From CAYRVF01 sp964427535 (GTDB lineage Bacteria > Chloroflexota > Ktedonobacteria > Ktedonobacterales > JADMIN01): a stretch of 38,973 nucleotides of DNA. The DNA is taken from assembly GCA_964427535.1 (NCBI GenBank), contig CAYRVF010000038.1:1-38973 (forward strand), in the 5' to 3' direction. The notes beneath the pieces were generated by a model. It saw only the letters and a list, made by a program, of their open reading frames with translations. It was not told where the DNA came from and made no database searches. Numbering within the stretch: the stretch's first letter is position 1; every line of letters starts with the position of its first letter. Positions 31,620-38,973 of the stretch are shown one piece after another. The position numbers were made by a program, and so were the translations under genes.

Positions 31620-32270
31620 GTGGTTTCGACGGTTGAGATGCAAGAAGATACGACGTTAGTCCGTAGAACGCTGGCGGGTGATCAGGAGGCGTTTGCGGCG
31701 CTGGTCGAAAAGTATAAGGACCCTGTGTTCAACGTCGCGTACCGGATGCTCGGTAATGCCACCGAGGCCGAGGACGTCGCGCAGGAGGCCTTCGTTCGCG
31801 CGTACACGCAGCTACACACCTATAAGGACAGCCATCGCTTCAGCACGTGGCTGCTCTCTATCGCGTCGCACCTAGCGATCGACCAACTGCGCCGCCGCCG
31901 GTTCGTCGCGTTGCCGCTCGATAATGTGCCGTTTCTCGAATGGATCGCCGACCTCGGCGCTGGCCCTGAGCAGGCAGCGCTGGCAGGCGAGGCGTCCGAC
32001 GAGATGCAGCGCATCCTGAGTGTGTTGCCGCCGAAGTACCGCATGGTGCTCGTCTTGCGCTACTGGTACGACTTCTCCTATGAGGAGATCGCCGACGTTC
32101 TGCACCTTACGCCCGCCCTCGTCAAGGCCCGGTTGCACCGAGCACGCGAACTTGTGGCTCGCACGATGAAAGCACACGGCCTGGACATGAAACTCGCGAG
32201 CGAGGGTCTAGATGAAGGCGAAAAGCCAGCGCTCAAAGATGAGACGCCTCTGGAAACCGCGCGACCCTAG
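31620..32270 (+). CDS. ECF-type RNA polymerase sigma factor
   Basis: About 216 residues. Region 2 is DPVFNVAYRMLGNATEAEDV followed by AQEAFVRAYTQL and FSTWLLSIASHLAIDQLRRRR. Region 4 is LPPKYRMVLVLRYWYDFSYE followed by EIADVLHLTPALVKARLHRAR, a helix-turn-helix for the -35 element. There is no region 1.1 or 3, so it is group 4. The start is uncertain: GTG 31620 has GGAG 9 nt upstream; ATG 31638 is an alternative, and a longer frame from 31509 adds Arg-rich residues. Its last 59 bases overlap the next gene, a membrane protein likely to be its anti-sigma factor. A C-terminal tail of about 30 charged residues follows region 4. Confidence 0.9.
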   Translation: MVSTVEMQEDTTLVRRTLAGDQEAFAALVEKYKDPVFNVAYRMLGNATEAEDVAQEAFVRAYTQLHTYKDSHRFSTWLLSIASHLAIDQLRRRRFVALPLDNVPFLEWIADLGAGPEQAALAGEASDEMQRILSVLPPKYRMVLVLRYWYDFSYEEIADVLHLTPALVKARLHRARELVARTMKAHGLDMKLASEGLDEGEKPALKDETPLETARP

Positions 32271-32865
32271 GCGTGTCGCGTGGCTGGAGGTCGCGGTGGC
32301 TGAATGGTGCGCGCTGCTGCAGCGACCTCTGCCGCCCGCTCTCTGGCAGGTGCTGGTCGCGTTCAGTGCGTTCTGCAGAGGTCTCCTCCACACCCCACTG
32401 GATGAAGAGCCTCCACGGGAAGAGGCACATGCGCGTGCTGTCGAGGTGCCGCTGCCGATCGCGCATCGACGCGCGACAGCCCCCGCCGACTTTACCCTGA
32501 CTGTGATGGAGCGCATTCGCACGGGCGACACAGTGCCACCTATGAAGACGTCGCGGCGTCGTGCTGCGCATGCCTCCACCATGCGGCCCGCGCTTCCCTC
32601 TCGCGAGGGCATGCGGTCGGCGCTCGGCGTCGTCGTGCTCGCGACGCTGATGCTCGCGATCTCCGCGTATGTGTTGATGGTCTTCGATCCCTCCGACCTG
32701 CTCGCGTTCCTCGGTATGCTGGCCAGCGCGAACACCGCCTTCTCGGTGATGGGCGGCCTTCCGCTGTTCGCGATCAAGCCTGAGGTCATCGGCATCGCGT
32801 TCGCCGTCTCGGGCGGGTTTGCCATTACGCGACTCGCGCACCAATCCCTCTCTCAGGCGCATTAA
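32212..32865 (+). CDS. three-helix membrane protein, putative anti-sigma factor
   Basis: 217 residues. A basic cytosolic part of about 135 residues contains PADFTLTVMERIR (91-103), a segment resembling the linker P-x-FT-x-x-VM-x-x-I before the membrane helix of many anti-sigma factors. Then come three hydrophobic stretches (about 136-158, 162-187, 190-207). The zinc-binding HxxxCxxC motif of ZAS anti-sigma factors is absent. It overlaps the ECF sigma gene by 59 nt in another frame, with GAGGG 5 nt before the ATG, which implies translational coupling and supports the role. It could also be an unrelated membrane protein; the assignment rests mainly on context. Confidence 0.65.
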   Translation: MKAKSQRSKMRRLWKPRDPRRVAWLEVAVAEWCALLQRPLPPALWQVLVAFSAFCRGLLHTPLDEEPPREEAHARAVEVPLPIAHRRATAPADFTLTVMERIRTGDTVPPMKTSRRRAAHASTMRPALPSREGMRSALGVVVLATLMLAISAYVLMVFDPSDLLAFLGMLASANTAFSVMGGLPLFAIKPEVIGIAFAVSGGFAITRLAHQSLSQAH

Positions 32866-32970
32866 CAGGCATGAGCCAGCGCGCGAAAGTCGCGCCTGCT
32901 GATGAGTTTCTGGCACGACCCATGCGTCCGCGCTACCTCATGTGCGTTAGACGTCGAACGCCGCATACTG

Positions 32971-32979
32971 TGCTACAAT
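32971..32979 (+). promoter_or_regulatory. extended -10 promoter of the RlmD-family gene
   Basis: TGC-TACAAT, 86 bases before the ATG. No good -35 at 16-18 nt. It lies in the 200-bp gap after the membrane protein. Confidence 0.5.
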
Positions 32980-33065
32980 AGCGCCTATTGCGGACGTGTC
33001 GCGTCGCGAAGGGGTGGTGCGGTGTCTCGCGGAAGCACGGGAACTCGGGCAGAGAGGGTGCGCAC

Positions 33066-34496
33066 ATGAGTTTCGACGTACGTGATCCCGTTGGGCCGTC
33101 GGATCTCGCGCAACCTGGGCCACTACTTGACGATGAGGTCGAGGCCGAGCCGGTTGTCGAGGTTGAACTCTCAGATCTCGCCTATGGGGGCGACGCCGTT
33201 GGGCGACTCGATGGCCGTGCCGTGTTCGTCTCCGGCGGGCTGCCGGGTGAGCTCGTCCGCGCTCGCCTGACGCGTGAGCGGAGCAACTATGCCCGTGCGA
33301 CGCTCGTCGAGGTGGTGCGACCGTCGAGTGATCGGGTCGCTCCGCGCTATCCTGAGTTTGGCGAGTCAGGTGGCTTCCAGTGGCAACACATCGCCTATCC
33401 CGCCCAGCTCTATTGGAAGACGCGCATCGTCCGCCAGGTGCTCATGCGGATCGGCCACTTCCCCCAGCCACCCGTGCGGCCGATTCTCGGCATGCCCACT
33501 GGTAGCGACCTCTGGCGCTACCGCACCGTCGCGCAGTTCGCCATCGGATCACACGGCGAGATTGGCTTCCGGCGCGCGGCCAGCCACGATGTGATCGATA
33601 TGCTCGCGTGTCCGATCGTGCATCCTGCCCTCGACATGTTGTATCAGCAGGTGCGCAACTGGATGCGCCAGACCTGGGGCGACACGGCATCCGCATACAC
33701 CGAGCGGTTCACGCTACGTGTCGCGGTGGATTCGGGTACGCCTGGCGAGCGTGCCGCGGGCGCGTGCGGTCTGCTGGCGATCGAAGCCCGGCCGGGCAGC
33801 GCCTTTGACGAGCAGAACCCCCCAGAAGCGGTTGGCGAAGCGTTGTGCCAGGCCATCTCCGGCCTCACTGGTGTCGTCATATTGGGACTGCCGGGAGGGC
33901 GTGGGCGTGTGGTCTGCGGCAGAGACTACGTCTATGAGCGCGTGTTACATCGCACCTTTCGCATCTCGGCCGGGTCGTTCTTCCAGGTGAACCCGTCGCA
34001 GACACCAGTGCTCGTGCGCGAGGCGCTCGACGCGGCGCGGCCGAATCCTTCGGATGTCGTGCTGGACGGCTATAGCGGTGTCGGGCTCTTCTCGCTCTTT
34101 CTCGCCGAGCGCGCCGATGTGGTGCATGCCATCGAGTCGCAGCCGAGCGCCGTCGCCGACGCGCGGGCGAGCGCCTCGCTCAATGGTCTCTCCAACGTGA
34201 TCGTCACCGAGGGTGTGCTCGAACGGGTCATCGGCTCGTTGCGGAAGCAGCGCGAACGCGCCGATATCGTGCTCGTCGATCCGCCGCGGTCGGGGTGTCA
34301 TCCGCGCGCGCTCGCCGAGATTCTGCAGCTTGGTCCGCGCACCGTCGTGTACGTTTCGTGCGACCCCTCGACTCTCGCGCGCGACCTCGCCCAGTTGTGC
34401 GCTGATCGCTACCGGCTCGTCTCGGTGCAGCCGGTGGACATGTTCCCCTTTACCTCACACATCGAGTCAGTAGCGGTGTGCGAGCGCGTCCGCTGA
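33066..34496 (+). CDS. RlmD/TrmA-family RNA (uracil-5-)-methyltransferase lacking the usual Fe-S cysteines
   Basis: SAM-dependent m5U methyltransferase of rRNA or tRNA, 476 residues. An N-terminal TRAM domain (about 28-85) comes first. The catalytic domain has SFFQVNPSQ, DGYSGVGLFSLFLAE, DPPRSG, the nucleophile in YVSCDPSTLARD (Cys432) and the base Glu467 in FTSHIESV. In RlmD and RlmC the segment after TRAM reads P-x-C-x5-CGGC-x2-QH and holds a 4Fe-4S cluster. Here PRYPEFGESGGFQWQH has Tyr95, Ser101 and Phe104 in those three places, and only the later CPI cysteine (Cys182) remains. The enzyme therefore seems to have lost its cluster. The substrate position (U1939, U747 or U54) cannot be told. 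ATG 33066 has GAGGG 7 nt upstream. Confidence 0.9.
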   Translation: MSFDVRDPVGPSDLAQPGPLLDDEVEAEPVVEVELSDLAYGGDAVGRLDGRAVFVSGGLPGELVRARLTRERSNYARATLVEVVRPSSDRVAPRYPEFGESGGFQWQHIAYPAQLYWKTRIVRQVLMRIGHFPQPPVRPILGMPTGSDLWRYRTVAQFAIGSHGEIGFRRAASHDVIDMLACPIVHPALDMLYQQVRNWMRQTWGDTASAYTERFTLRVAVDSGTPGERAAGACGLLAIEARPGSAFDEQNPPEAVGEALCQAISGLTGVVILGLPGGRGRVVCGRDYVYERVLHRTFRISAGSFFQVNPSQTPVLVREALDAARPNPSDVVLDGYSGVGLFSLFLAERADVVHAIESQPSAVADARASASLNGLSNVIVTEGVLERVIGSLRKQRERADIVLVDPPRSGCHPRALAEILQLGPRTVVYVSCDPSTLARDLAQLCADRYRLVSVQPVDMFPFTSHIESVAVCERVR

Positions 34497-34604
34497 CGGT
34501 GTGGCGCGCGTAGACATTGCGCTCGCTGCGAGCGGGCTATGCCGTGTCGTGCCCTGCGATGGCGAACGCACGCGAGACCAGCTGCCCAAGCCCAGGAAGA
34601 AGGG

Positions 34605-35546
34605 ATGACCGTGCCCATGGCCGCGCGCACCGACCGCTGTGTGACGACGTTCTCGATTGTTGGCTTCGATCCCCAGACCGGCGACCTAGGGGTGGCTGTG
34701 CAGTCGAAGTTCCTGGCAGTTGGGGCGGTCGTACCGTGGGCGCGGGCGGGTGTGGGCGCGGTGGCGACACAGTCGTGGGCGAATACGTCCTACGGGCCGC
34801 GCGGCCTCGATCTGCTTGCCAGTGGCATGTCGCCTGCCGATGCGATCCGCTCACTGACGGCGGATGACGCGCAAGCGAGCCAGCGGCAGATTGGCATTGT
34901 CGATGCCTCGGGGCGCTCGGCCACCTACACCGGCGAAGGATGCTTCGACTGGGCGGGCGGCATGTGTGGACGCAACTTCGCGGCACAGGGCAACATCCTT
35001 GTTGGTGAGGAGACGATACGGGCGATGGCCGAGAACTTCGAGCAGTCGACTGGAGCGCTGTGGCACCGGCTGGTGACTGCGCTGGATGCCGGACAGCGCG
35101 CGGGCGGCGACAAGCGCGGCCAGCAATCGGCTGCGTTGGTGGTGGTGCGCGCGGGCGGCGGCTACGGCGGCTTCAACGACCGGCTGATGGACCTGCGTGT
35201 AGACGACGCGCCCGCGCCGATCGCAGAGCTTGCCAGACTGGTAGATTACTACGAGTTGCTGTTCCTGCGTCCACGGCCCGACGATCTGCTCCCGATTGAG
35301 GGGGAGCGGGCGCGCGAGGTGCAGTGGCTGCTACGCGCATCTGGCGATTACTCAGGCGAGGTAGATGGCCAATTCGACCGCGCAACCTACGACGCGCTGG
35401 AACGCTTTGGCGCGCGCGAGAATCTCGAAGAGCGGCTACTCCATGATCCCGCCGACGCGCGGATTGACCGGCGCGTGCTCGACTTTCTGCGTGGCAGGGC
35501 GGCGGAATCGACGCCAATTCGAGAGGGCGAACGAGACGCGAGGTGA
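34605..35546 (+). CDS. DUF1028 protein with C-terminal peptidoglycan-binding-like domain
   Basis: 313 residues. The N-terminal DUF1028 domain (about 13-225) is recognised by TTFSIVGFDPQTGDLGVAVQ followed by SKFLAVGAVVPWA and ATQSWANTSYGPRGL. The family is placed with Ntn hydrolases but has no proven reaction. The C-terminus (about 245-310, REVQWLLRASGDYSGEVDGQ onward) matches the putative peptidoglycan-binding domain often fused to DUF1028. No signal peptide is visible, so the cell-wall link is doubtful. The start is ATG 34605, with AGGA about 7 nt upstream in a purine-rich run; ATG 34617 is an alternative. 108 nt after the RlmD-family gene and 4 nt before the acetyltransferase gene. Confidence 0.88.
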   Translation: MTVPMAARTDRCVTTFSIVGFDPQTGDLGVAVQSKFLAVGAVVPWARAGVGAVATQSWANTSYGPRGLDLLASGMSPADAIRSLTADDAQASQRQIGIVDASGRSATYTGEGCFDWAGGMCGRNFAAQGNILVGEETIRAMAENFEQSTGALWHRLVTALDAGQRAGGDKRGQQSAALVVVRAGGGYGGFNDRLMDLRVDDAPAPIAELARLVDYYELLFLRPRPDDLLPIEGERAREVQWLLRASGDYSGEVDGQFDRATYDALERFGARENLEERLLHDPADARIDRRVLDFLRGRAAESTPIREGERDAR

Positions 35547-35550
35547 GCTG

Positions 35551-36135
35551 ATGACGTCCCGTGTGGTCAATCTGACGGGCGAGAAGGTCGTGCTGGGGCC
35601 ATCCACCGGTGAGGCGATCGAGGCCATCCATCGCTGGGAGAATGACGCCGAGGTGTGCTACTTCTCCGGCGATCCCCTGCGGCCGCGGTCGCTCGAATCG
35701 ATTCAGGCCGAGTATGAACAGCGGACGCGCGGCGACGCTCGTGACTCCGTCGTGTTCCTGATCTATGAGCGCGCAACGGATCGACTGATCGGACAGGCCG
35801 ACCTCCGGCACATCGATGGCCTGCAGCGCACCGCGGAGTTCGGCATCATGCTCGGCGAGAAAGACTGCTGGGGCAAGGGATACGGCACCGAGGCGACGCG
35901 CCTGATGCTCACCTACGCGTTCTCCGTCGTCGGGCTGCATAATGTCCTACTCGACACCTACAGCTACAACGAGCGGGCGATCCGCGCCTATCTGCGGGCG
36001 GGGTTCCGTGAGATCGGGCGGCGGCGGCAGGCAAAACAAGCCGGGCAGCATATCTACGACGTGGTCTACATGGACTGCCTCGCCCCCGAGTTCACCGCAC
36101 CCGACGTGCCTGAACTACGGAATATCCTCGCATGA
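35551..36135 (+). CDS. GNAT-family N-acetyltransferase (RimJ/RimL-like)
   Basis: 194 residues. The acetyl-CoA-binding core is FGIMLGEKDCWGKGYGTEAT (motif A with the GxGxGT-type loop), followed by RLMLTYAFSVVGLHNVLLDT and YNERAIRAYLRAGFREIGRR (motif B). The layout is that of the RimJ/RimL group, which acetylates protein N-termini, amino acids, polyamines or antibiotics; the substrate here is unknown. The ATG lies 4 nt after the DUF1028 stop, and GAGGTG around that stop serves as ribosome site, so the two are coupled. Confidence 0.92.
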   Translation: MTSRVVNLTGEKVVLGPSTGEAIEAIHRWENDAEVCYFSGDPLRPRSLESIQAEYEQRTRGDARDSVVFLIYERATDRLIGQADLRHIDGLQRTAEFGIMLGEKDCWGKGYGTEATRLMLTYAFSVVGLHNVLLDTYSYNERAIRAYLRAGFREIGRRRQAKQAGQHIYDVVYMDCLAPEFTAPDVPELRNILA

Positions 36136-36164
36136 AGCAGCGGTGCGAGCGCGCCCGGGCCGGA

Positions 36165-36173
36165 TGGTACAAT
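36165..36173 (+). promoter_or_regulatory. extended -10 promoter of tgt
   Basis: TGG-TACAAT, 44 bases before the tgt ATG; no clear -35. Confidence 0.5.
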
Positions 36174-36217
36174 AAGAAGGTTCAGCTCGTCCCCTGAATT
36201 CAAGATAATGGATACGC

Positions 36218-37477
36218 ATGGCAGTACAGAGTGATGATCCCGATGATACGATGCGGGCCGCGCGGCTCGCTCCTGGCGAGGCGTTGCGCTTCGAGATAGT
36301 CGCGCGCGACCCGGAGACAGGGGCGCGTGCTGGACTGGTCCACACGCCGCACGGCACGATCTCAACGCCGATCTTCATGCCGGTGGGAACGCATGCGACG
36401 GTGAAGGCCGTCGGACCGGATGACCTGGAGACAATGGGCGCGAAGATCGTGCTCTCCAACACCTACCATCTGCTGCTGCGGCCCGGCCCCGAGCTGGTGG
36501 CGCACTTTGGTGGCTTGCACGAGTTCATGCGCTGGCCGCGGCCGATTCTGACCGATAGCGGTGGATTCCAGGTGTTCAGTCTGGGCAAGCTGCGCGAGGT
36601 GACGGACGAGGGTGTGACGTTCCGCTCGCATCTGGACGGCGCCGAGATCACCCTGACACCCGAGAGCGTGATGCACACCGAAGCGCTGCTCGGTGCAGAC
36701 ATCATTCTGCCACTTGATGAGTGCCCGCCATATCCGTGCTCGCCGGAGGTTGCCCGCGCGGCAACGGAACGCACGCACCGGTGGGCTGAGCGCGCACTGG
36801 CGGCGAAGCAGCGCCCCGACCAGGCGCTCTTCGGCATACCACAGGGCTCAATGGATGCGCGTCTGCGGGCGGAGAGCGCGCGCTTCATCGGCTCGCTGCC
36901 GTTCGACGGGTTCTCTATCGGTGGCCTCTCGGTGGGGGAGCCGAAGCCGCTGATGTGGGAGATGCTGGAGGTCGTCGTGCCAGAGCTGCCTGACGGCAAG
37001 CCGCGGCATCTACTCGGCGTCGGCTCACCCGATGATCTACTCGAAGGCGTCGCGCGCGGTGTGGACATGTTCGACTGCGTGCTGCCGACGCGCACCGCCC
37101 GCACCGGCGGACTCTATACTCCCGAGGGACGCTTCAACATCCGCAATGCGCGCTTCCGGGAGGAGCGCGGCCCGGTGGACCCGACCTGCGACTGCTGGAC
37201 GTGCCGCACTTTCAGCGCGGGTTACCTCCACCACCTGATTCGCGCTGAGGACGACGACAGCCGTGGCGAGTTGCTCTACTACCGGCTGGCGAGCATCCAC
37301 AACCTGCGCTTCCTCCTGCGGCTGATGGAAGGCGCACGGCAGGCCATTCTCGACGGGACATTCGGCGAGTACCGCAGGCGCTTCCTCGACGGGTTCACCC
37401 CACCGAATCAGCAGGTGGCCGAGCAGCAGCGGCGCAGGCGAGCCGAGCGCATCCCGTCAGACAGTGTCGCGGGCTAA
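36218..37477 (+). CDS. tgt: queuine tRNA-ribosyltransferase (tRNA-guanine transglycosylase)
   Basis: Exchanges guanine 34 for preQ1 in GUN-anticodon tRNAs. 419 residues. Signatures: STPIFMPVGTHATVK, LSNTYHLLLRPG, LTDSGGFQVFSL (catalytic and base-binding Asp), LDECPPYP, FGIPQGSMDARLR, GGLSVGEPK, MFDCVLPTRTAR (nucleophile Asp), and the zinc site CDCWTC followed by His in YLHHLI. An N-terminal extension of about 20 acidic and basic residues precedes the conserved start; ATG 36251 is another possible start, and neither has a strong ribosome site. The tail beyond about 400 is Arg/Gln-rich. It has its own promoter and a terminator. Confidence 0.96.
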   Translation: MAVQSDDPDDTMRAARLAPGEALRFEIVARDPETGARAGLVHTPHGTISTPIFMPVGTHATVKAVGPDDLETMGAKIVLSNTYHLLLRPGPELVAHFGGLHEFMRWPRPILTDSGGFQVFSLGKLREVTDEGVTFRSHLDGAEITLTPESVMHTEALLGADIILPLDECPPYPCSPEVARAATERTHRWAERALAAKQRPDQALFGIPQGSMDARLRAESARFIGSLPFDGFSIGGLSVGEPKPLMWEMLEVVVPELPDGKPRHLLGVGSPDDLLEGVARGVDMFDCVLPTRTARTGGLYTPEGRFNIRNARFREERGPVDPTCDCWTCRTFSAGYLHHLIRAEDDDSRGELLYYRLASIHNLRFLLRLMEGARQAILDGTFGEYRRRFLDGFTPPNQQVAEQQRRRRAERIPSDSVAG

Positions 37478-37486
37478 ATGCGAAGA

Positions 37487-37519
37487 GGCGCCCGTCCATA
37501 CCATCAGTGGACGGGCGCC
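37487..37519. terminator. hairpin between tgt and the FHA gene
   Basis: GGCGCCCGTCCA (37487-37498) pairs perfectly over 12 bp with TGGACGGGCGCC (37508-37519) around a 9-nt loop, between two convergent genes. T tails are weak on both strands. Confidence 0.65.
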
Positions 37520-37543
37520 GTCGCGTTGCGAAGCAGCGGTCTG

Positions 37544-38062
37544 CTAGGCAGTATGGAACGTCATGACGATGCGGCCAAGACGGATCTCGTCGCCGTCGTT
37601 GAGGGGCGTGGGGGTCTTCGGCGCCAGCTTCTGCCGGTTGAGGAAGGTGAAGTTGGTGCTGTTCTGGTCCTCCAGCATGTACTGTGCGCCCTGTGACATG
37701 ACCTTGGCGTGCATCCGCGAGACGCCGCCCTCTTCGCCGCCATGTGGCGTCAGGTCGATGTCGGGGTAGATGTTGCTGACGGGGTCCTCGCGCCCGATGA
37801 GCACCTCGCTCTTGCCCGCGAGGTCGAAGCTCGCGTTGTCGGCCTGCACGATCAGTCGAGGCGCCACCGCCGTCATCGTGGGCGCCGAGGCGATCGAGGG
37901 CGACGAATCGGCCGGGCTGGTGGCGGGCATGGTTGGCGCAGTCTGCACGTCGCCCGCTGGCAGGTTGATCTCGCCTGTCTCCGGTGTAAGACGCTCGCCA
38001 CATTCGTCACAGAAAACTGAGCCGTCGGGATTCTCGTGCCCGAGTGAACAGCGTATTGACAT
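37544..38062 (-). CDS. zinc-ribbon FHA-domain protein
   Basis: 172 residues. The N-terminus is a small zinc ribbon, CSLGHENPDGSVFCDECG, with Cys5, Cys18 and Cys21 and probably His9 in place of the fourth Cys. A Ser/Thr/Pro/Ala-rich linker (about 28-65) follows. The FHA domain (about 68-172) has LIGRED, GVSRMHAKV and NSTNFTFLN, the phosphothreonine-binding loops; the usual NGT appears as STN. It would dock onto a phosphorylated partner, usually the product of a Ser/Thr kinase, which is not in the window. GGAGG lies 5 nt before the ATG. It is downstream of the VWA gene by 195 nt on the same strand but has its own promoter candidate. Confidence 0.9.
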   Translation of the reverse strand: MSIRCSLGHENPDGSVFCDECGERLTPETGEINLPAGDVQTAPTMPATSPADSSPSIASAPTMTAVAPRLIVQADNASFDLAGKSEVLIGREDPVSNIYPDIDLTPHGGEEGGVSRMHAKVMSQGAQYMLEDQNSTNFTFLNRQKLAPKTPTPLNDGDEIRLGRIVMTFHTA

Positions 38063-38091
38063 CGTATCCTCCGTGAGTGTGATTCACGCGC

Positions 38092-38107
38092 GCCCAGCGC
38101 GCTGGGC
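38092..38107. repeat. 16-bp perfect palindrome in the FHA gene leader
   Basis: GCCCAGCGCGCTGGGC lies between the promoter candidate and the FHA start. It could be an operator or an RNA hairpin in the leader. Confidence 0.4.
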
Positions 38108-38125
38108 AGACCCGGGCTGGCGCAG

Positions 38126-38154
38126 TCTATAGTTCGCACGACGCTTCCTCGGCA
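38126..38154 (-). promoter_or_regulatory. promoter candidate for the FHA gene
   Basis: On the minus strand, TGCCGA (38149-38154), 17 nt, TATAGA (38126-38131). The -10 is good and the -35 weak; about 64 bases upstream of the ATG. Confidence 0.4.
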
Positions 38155-38257
38155 GCGTATGCAGCATATCACTCAAGCGCAATCAGCGCCATACAACGCG
38201 GCGTCCGCCTAGTACCCGAGGCATCTCACGGCTTCAGCGGATGCCCATGCATGGGCA

Positions 38258-38973
38258 TCAGTCGAGCCGCTGCGTGAGCTTGCGCGTCTTGTTGCCGATG
38301 CTCTTCACGTCCTCCGCGCTGATCGTATTGCCGCCCGCGATCTGGTCCAGCGCTCGTTGCGTTTCTGGATCGAGCATGCGGGTGACGTTCGGGTGTAGGC
38401 GCGTCGTGGCCTTCCCGGTCTTCTTATATTCATCTAGCACGCGCGTCACGAGCCGGTGTGCGTTGGCCTTCTCGGCGTAGTTCATCACGACGGGGTTGGC
38501 CTCGTCGGCAGGAACGACCTCGTTGGTGAACGTGACGACGGCATCCGCGCGCGCCACATCTTTGCCCACTGACGGCACGTCGTATGAGAGCTCGGCCTGC
38601 GCGATGCGGAACGTGCCCGCCGGGCGCGGCTCGACCATCAGCTCGAAGAGTGTCGCCTGGGGCGCGTCGCGCTCCAGGTCGCCCAATGTGTAGATCGCGT
38701 CGCGGTCCGAGAGGCGCTCCTGGCCGAGCTCCGAGATGACCGGCAGCACCTTGACGGCGCGCTTCGGCGTCACGCCCTGCGCCAGCCGCAGCGTGAGCTG
38801 GGTGTTGCGGACGGCGACCGACGTGGCGCTCTGGAGCTGCTGCTCGAACAGCGTGAGCGCGTCGTCAGGGCGGCGGATGAACTCGGCGGGCATACCGCTG
38901 CTGCGCTGGCCCACGTTGTCGAGCAGGTCTTCATCCCAATCGGCGCCGATGCCCAGCGGATAGATGCCGATGC
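38258..38973 (-). CDS. VWA-domain protein, C-terminal part (start outside window)
   Basis: The frame is open from the right edge. It begins with IGIYPLGIGADWDEDLLDN (last strand and helix of a von Willebrand A domain), then an FIRRPDDALTLFEQQL linker and a beta-rich region (about 150 residues: LTLRLAQGVTPKRAVKVLPV onward) typical of the C-terminal part of bacterial VWA proteins, ending in KSIGNKTRKLTQRLD. The MIDAS residues would lie upstream, outside the window. It is upstream of the FHA gene on the same strand, a common pairing in phospho-signalling clusters. The internal GTG at 38914 is not the real start. Confidence 0.85.
   Translation of the reverse strand, partial: IGIYPLGIGADWDEDLLDNVGQRSSGMPAEFIRRPDDALTLFEQQLQSATSVAVRNTQLTLRLAQGVTPKRAVKVLPVISELGQERLSDRDAIYTLGDLERDAPQATLFELMVEPRPAGTFRIAQAELSYDVPSVGKDVARADAVVTFTNEVVPADEANPVVMNYAEKANAHRLVTRVLDEYKKTGKATTRLHPNVTRMLDPETQRALDQIAGGNTISAEDVKSIGNKTRKLTQRLD

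Noticed and set aside
1..38973. tRNA, rRNA, SRP RNA and mobile elements
   Set aside because: No cloverleaf, rRNA-like segment, transposase or integrase was recognised; a covariance-model search could still find a small RNA.

Overview
The window is high-GC, gene-dense bacterial chromosome made of core housekeeping genes. No phage, integrase, insertion sequence, CRISPR array, tRNA or rRNA was recognised. The gene mix (topA-hslV-hslU, long 40-residue-period TPR protein, large cytosolic GAF/PAS histidine kinases, zinc-ribbon FHA protein beside a VWA protein, GC-rich palindromic intergenic repeats) suggests a Chloroflexota-type organism, possibly Ktedonobacteria- or Thermomicrobia-like. This lineage call is inference from gene content, not from a marker comparison.

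Layout. 292-4918 (-) is a topA>hslV>hslU operon. 5562-10518 (+) carries two adjacent long RelA/SpoT homologues behind one strong promoter. 10520-12810 holds the divergent rsgA (-) and ppx/gppA (+). 12811-15029 contains a lipoprotein L,D-transpeptidase (-) flanked by at least five copies of a palindromic REP-like element, some acting as terminators. 15030-19131 (-) contains ffh and a prmA>rsmE>tmk operon. 19343-21586 (+) is a large TPR protein. 21734-27796 holds an FmdB zinc ribbon (-), a PAS-PAS histidine kinase (+), and a GAF-PAS-GAF histidine kinase overlapping a small methyltransferase (both -). 28025-29254 is a glutaryl-CoA dehydrogenase-like gene (+). 29345-30004 (-) is a promoter, a 28-codon ORF, a terminator hairpin and a 131-aa unknown protein, an attenuation-like layout. 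30291-30911 is superoxide dismutase. 31620-32865 is an ECF sigma factor overlapping a three-helix membrane protein. 33066-37477 (+) holds an RlmD/TrmA-family methyltransferase, a DUF1028 protein, a GNAT acetyltransferase and tgt. 37544-38973 (-) holds an FHA protein and the C-terminal part of a VWA protein that runs off the window.

The most interesting system is the tandem RSH pair. The first gene keeps every residue I can identify of the HD (p)ppGpp-hydrolase site but has lost the catalytic Glu and several conserved positions of the synthetase. The second has the opposite pattern: a wrecked HD site and an intact synthetase. They therefore look like a SpoT-like hydrolase and a RelA-like synthetase made by complementary decay after tandem duplication, co-transcribed in one operon. 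rsgA, a GTPase of a family sensitive to ppGpp, and a ppx/gppA homologue that could act on pppGpp or polyphosphate sit within 2.5 kb.

Six promoters in the window share an extended -10 (TGG or TGC directly before a TANNNT hexamer), and four others have TTGAC(G/A) -35 boxes. Several starts were moved downstream of the longest reading frame because a clear Shine-Dalgarno sequence sits at the correct distance from an internal start.
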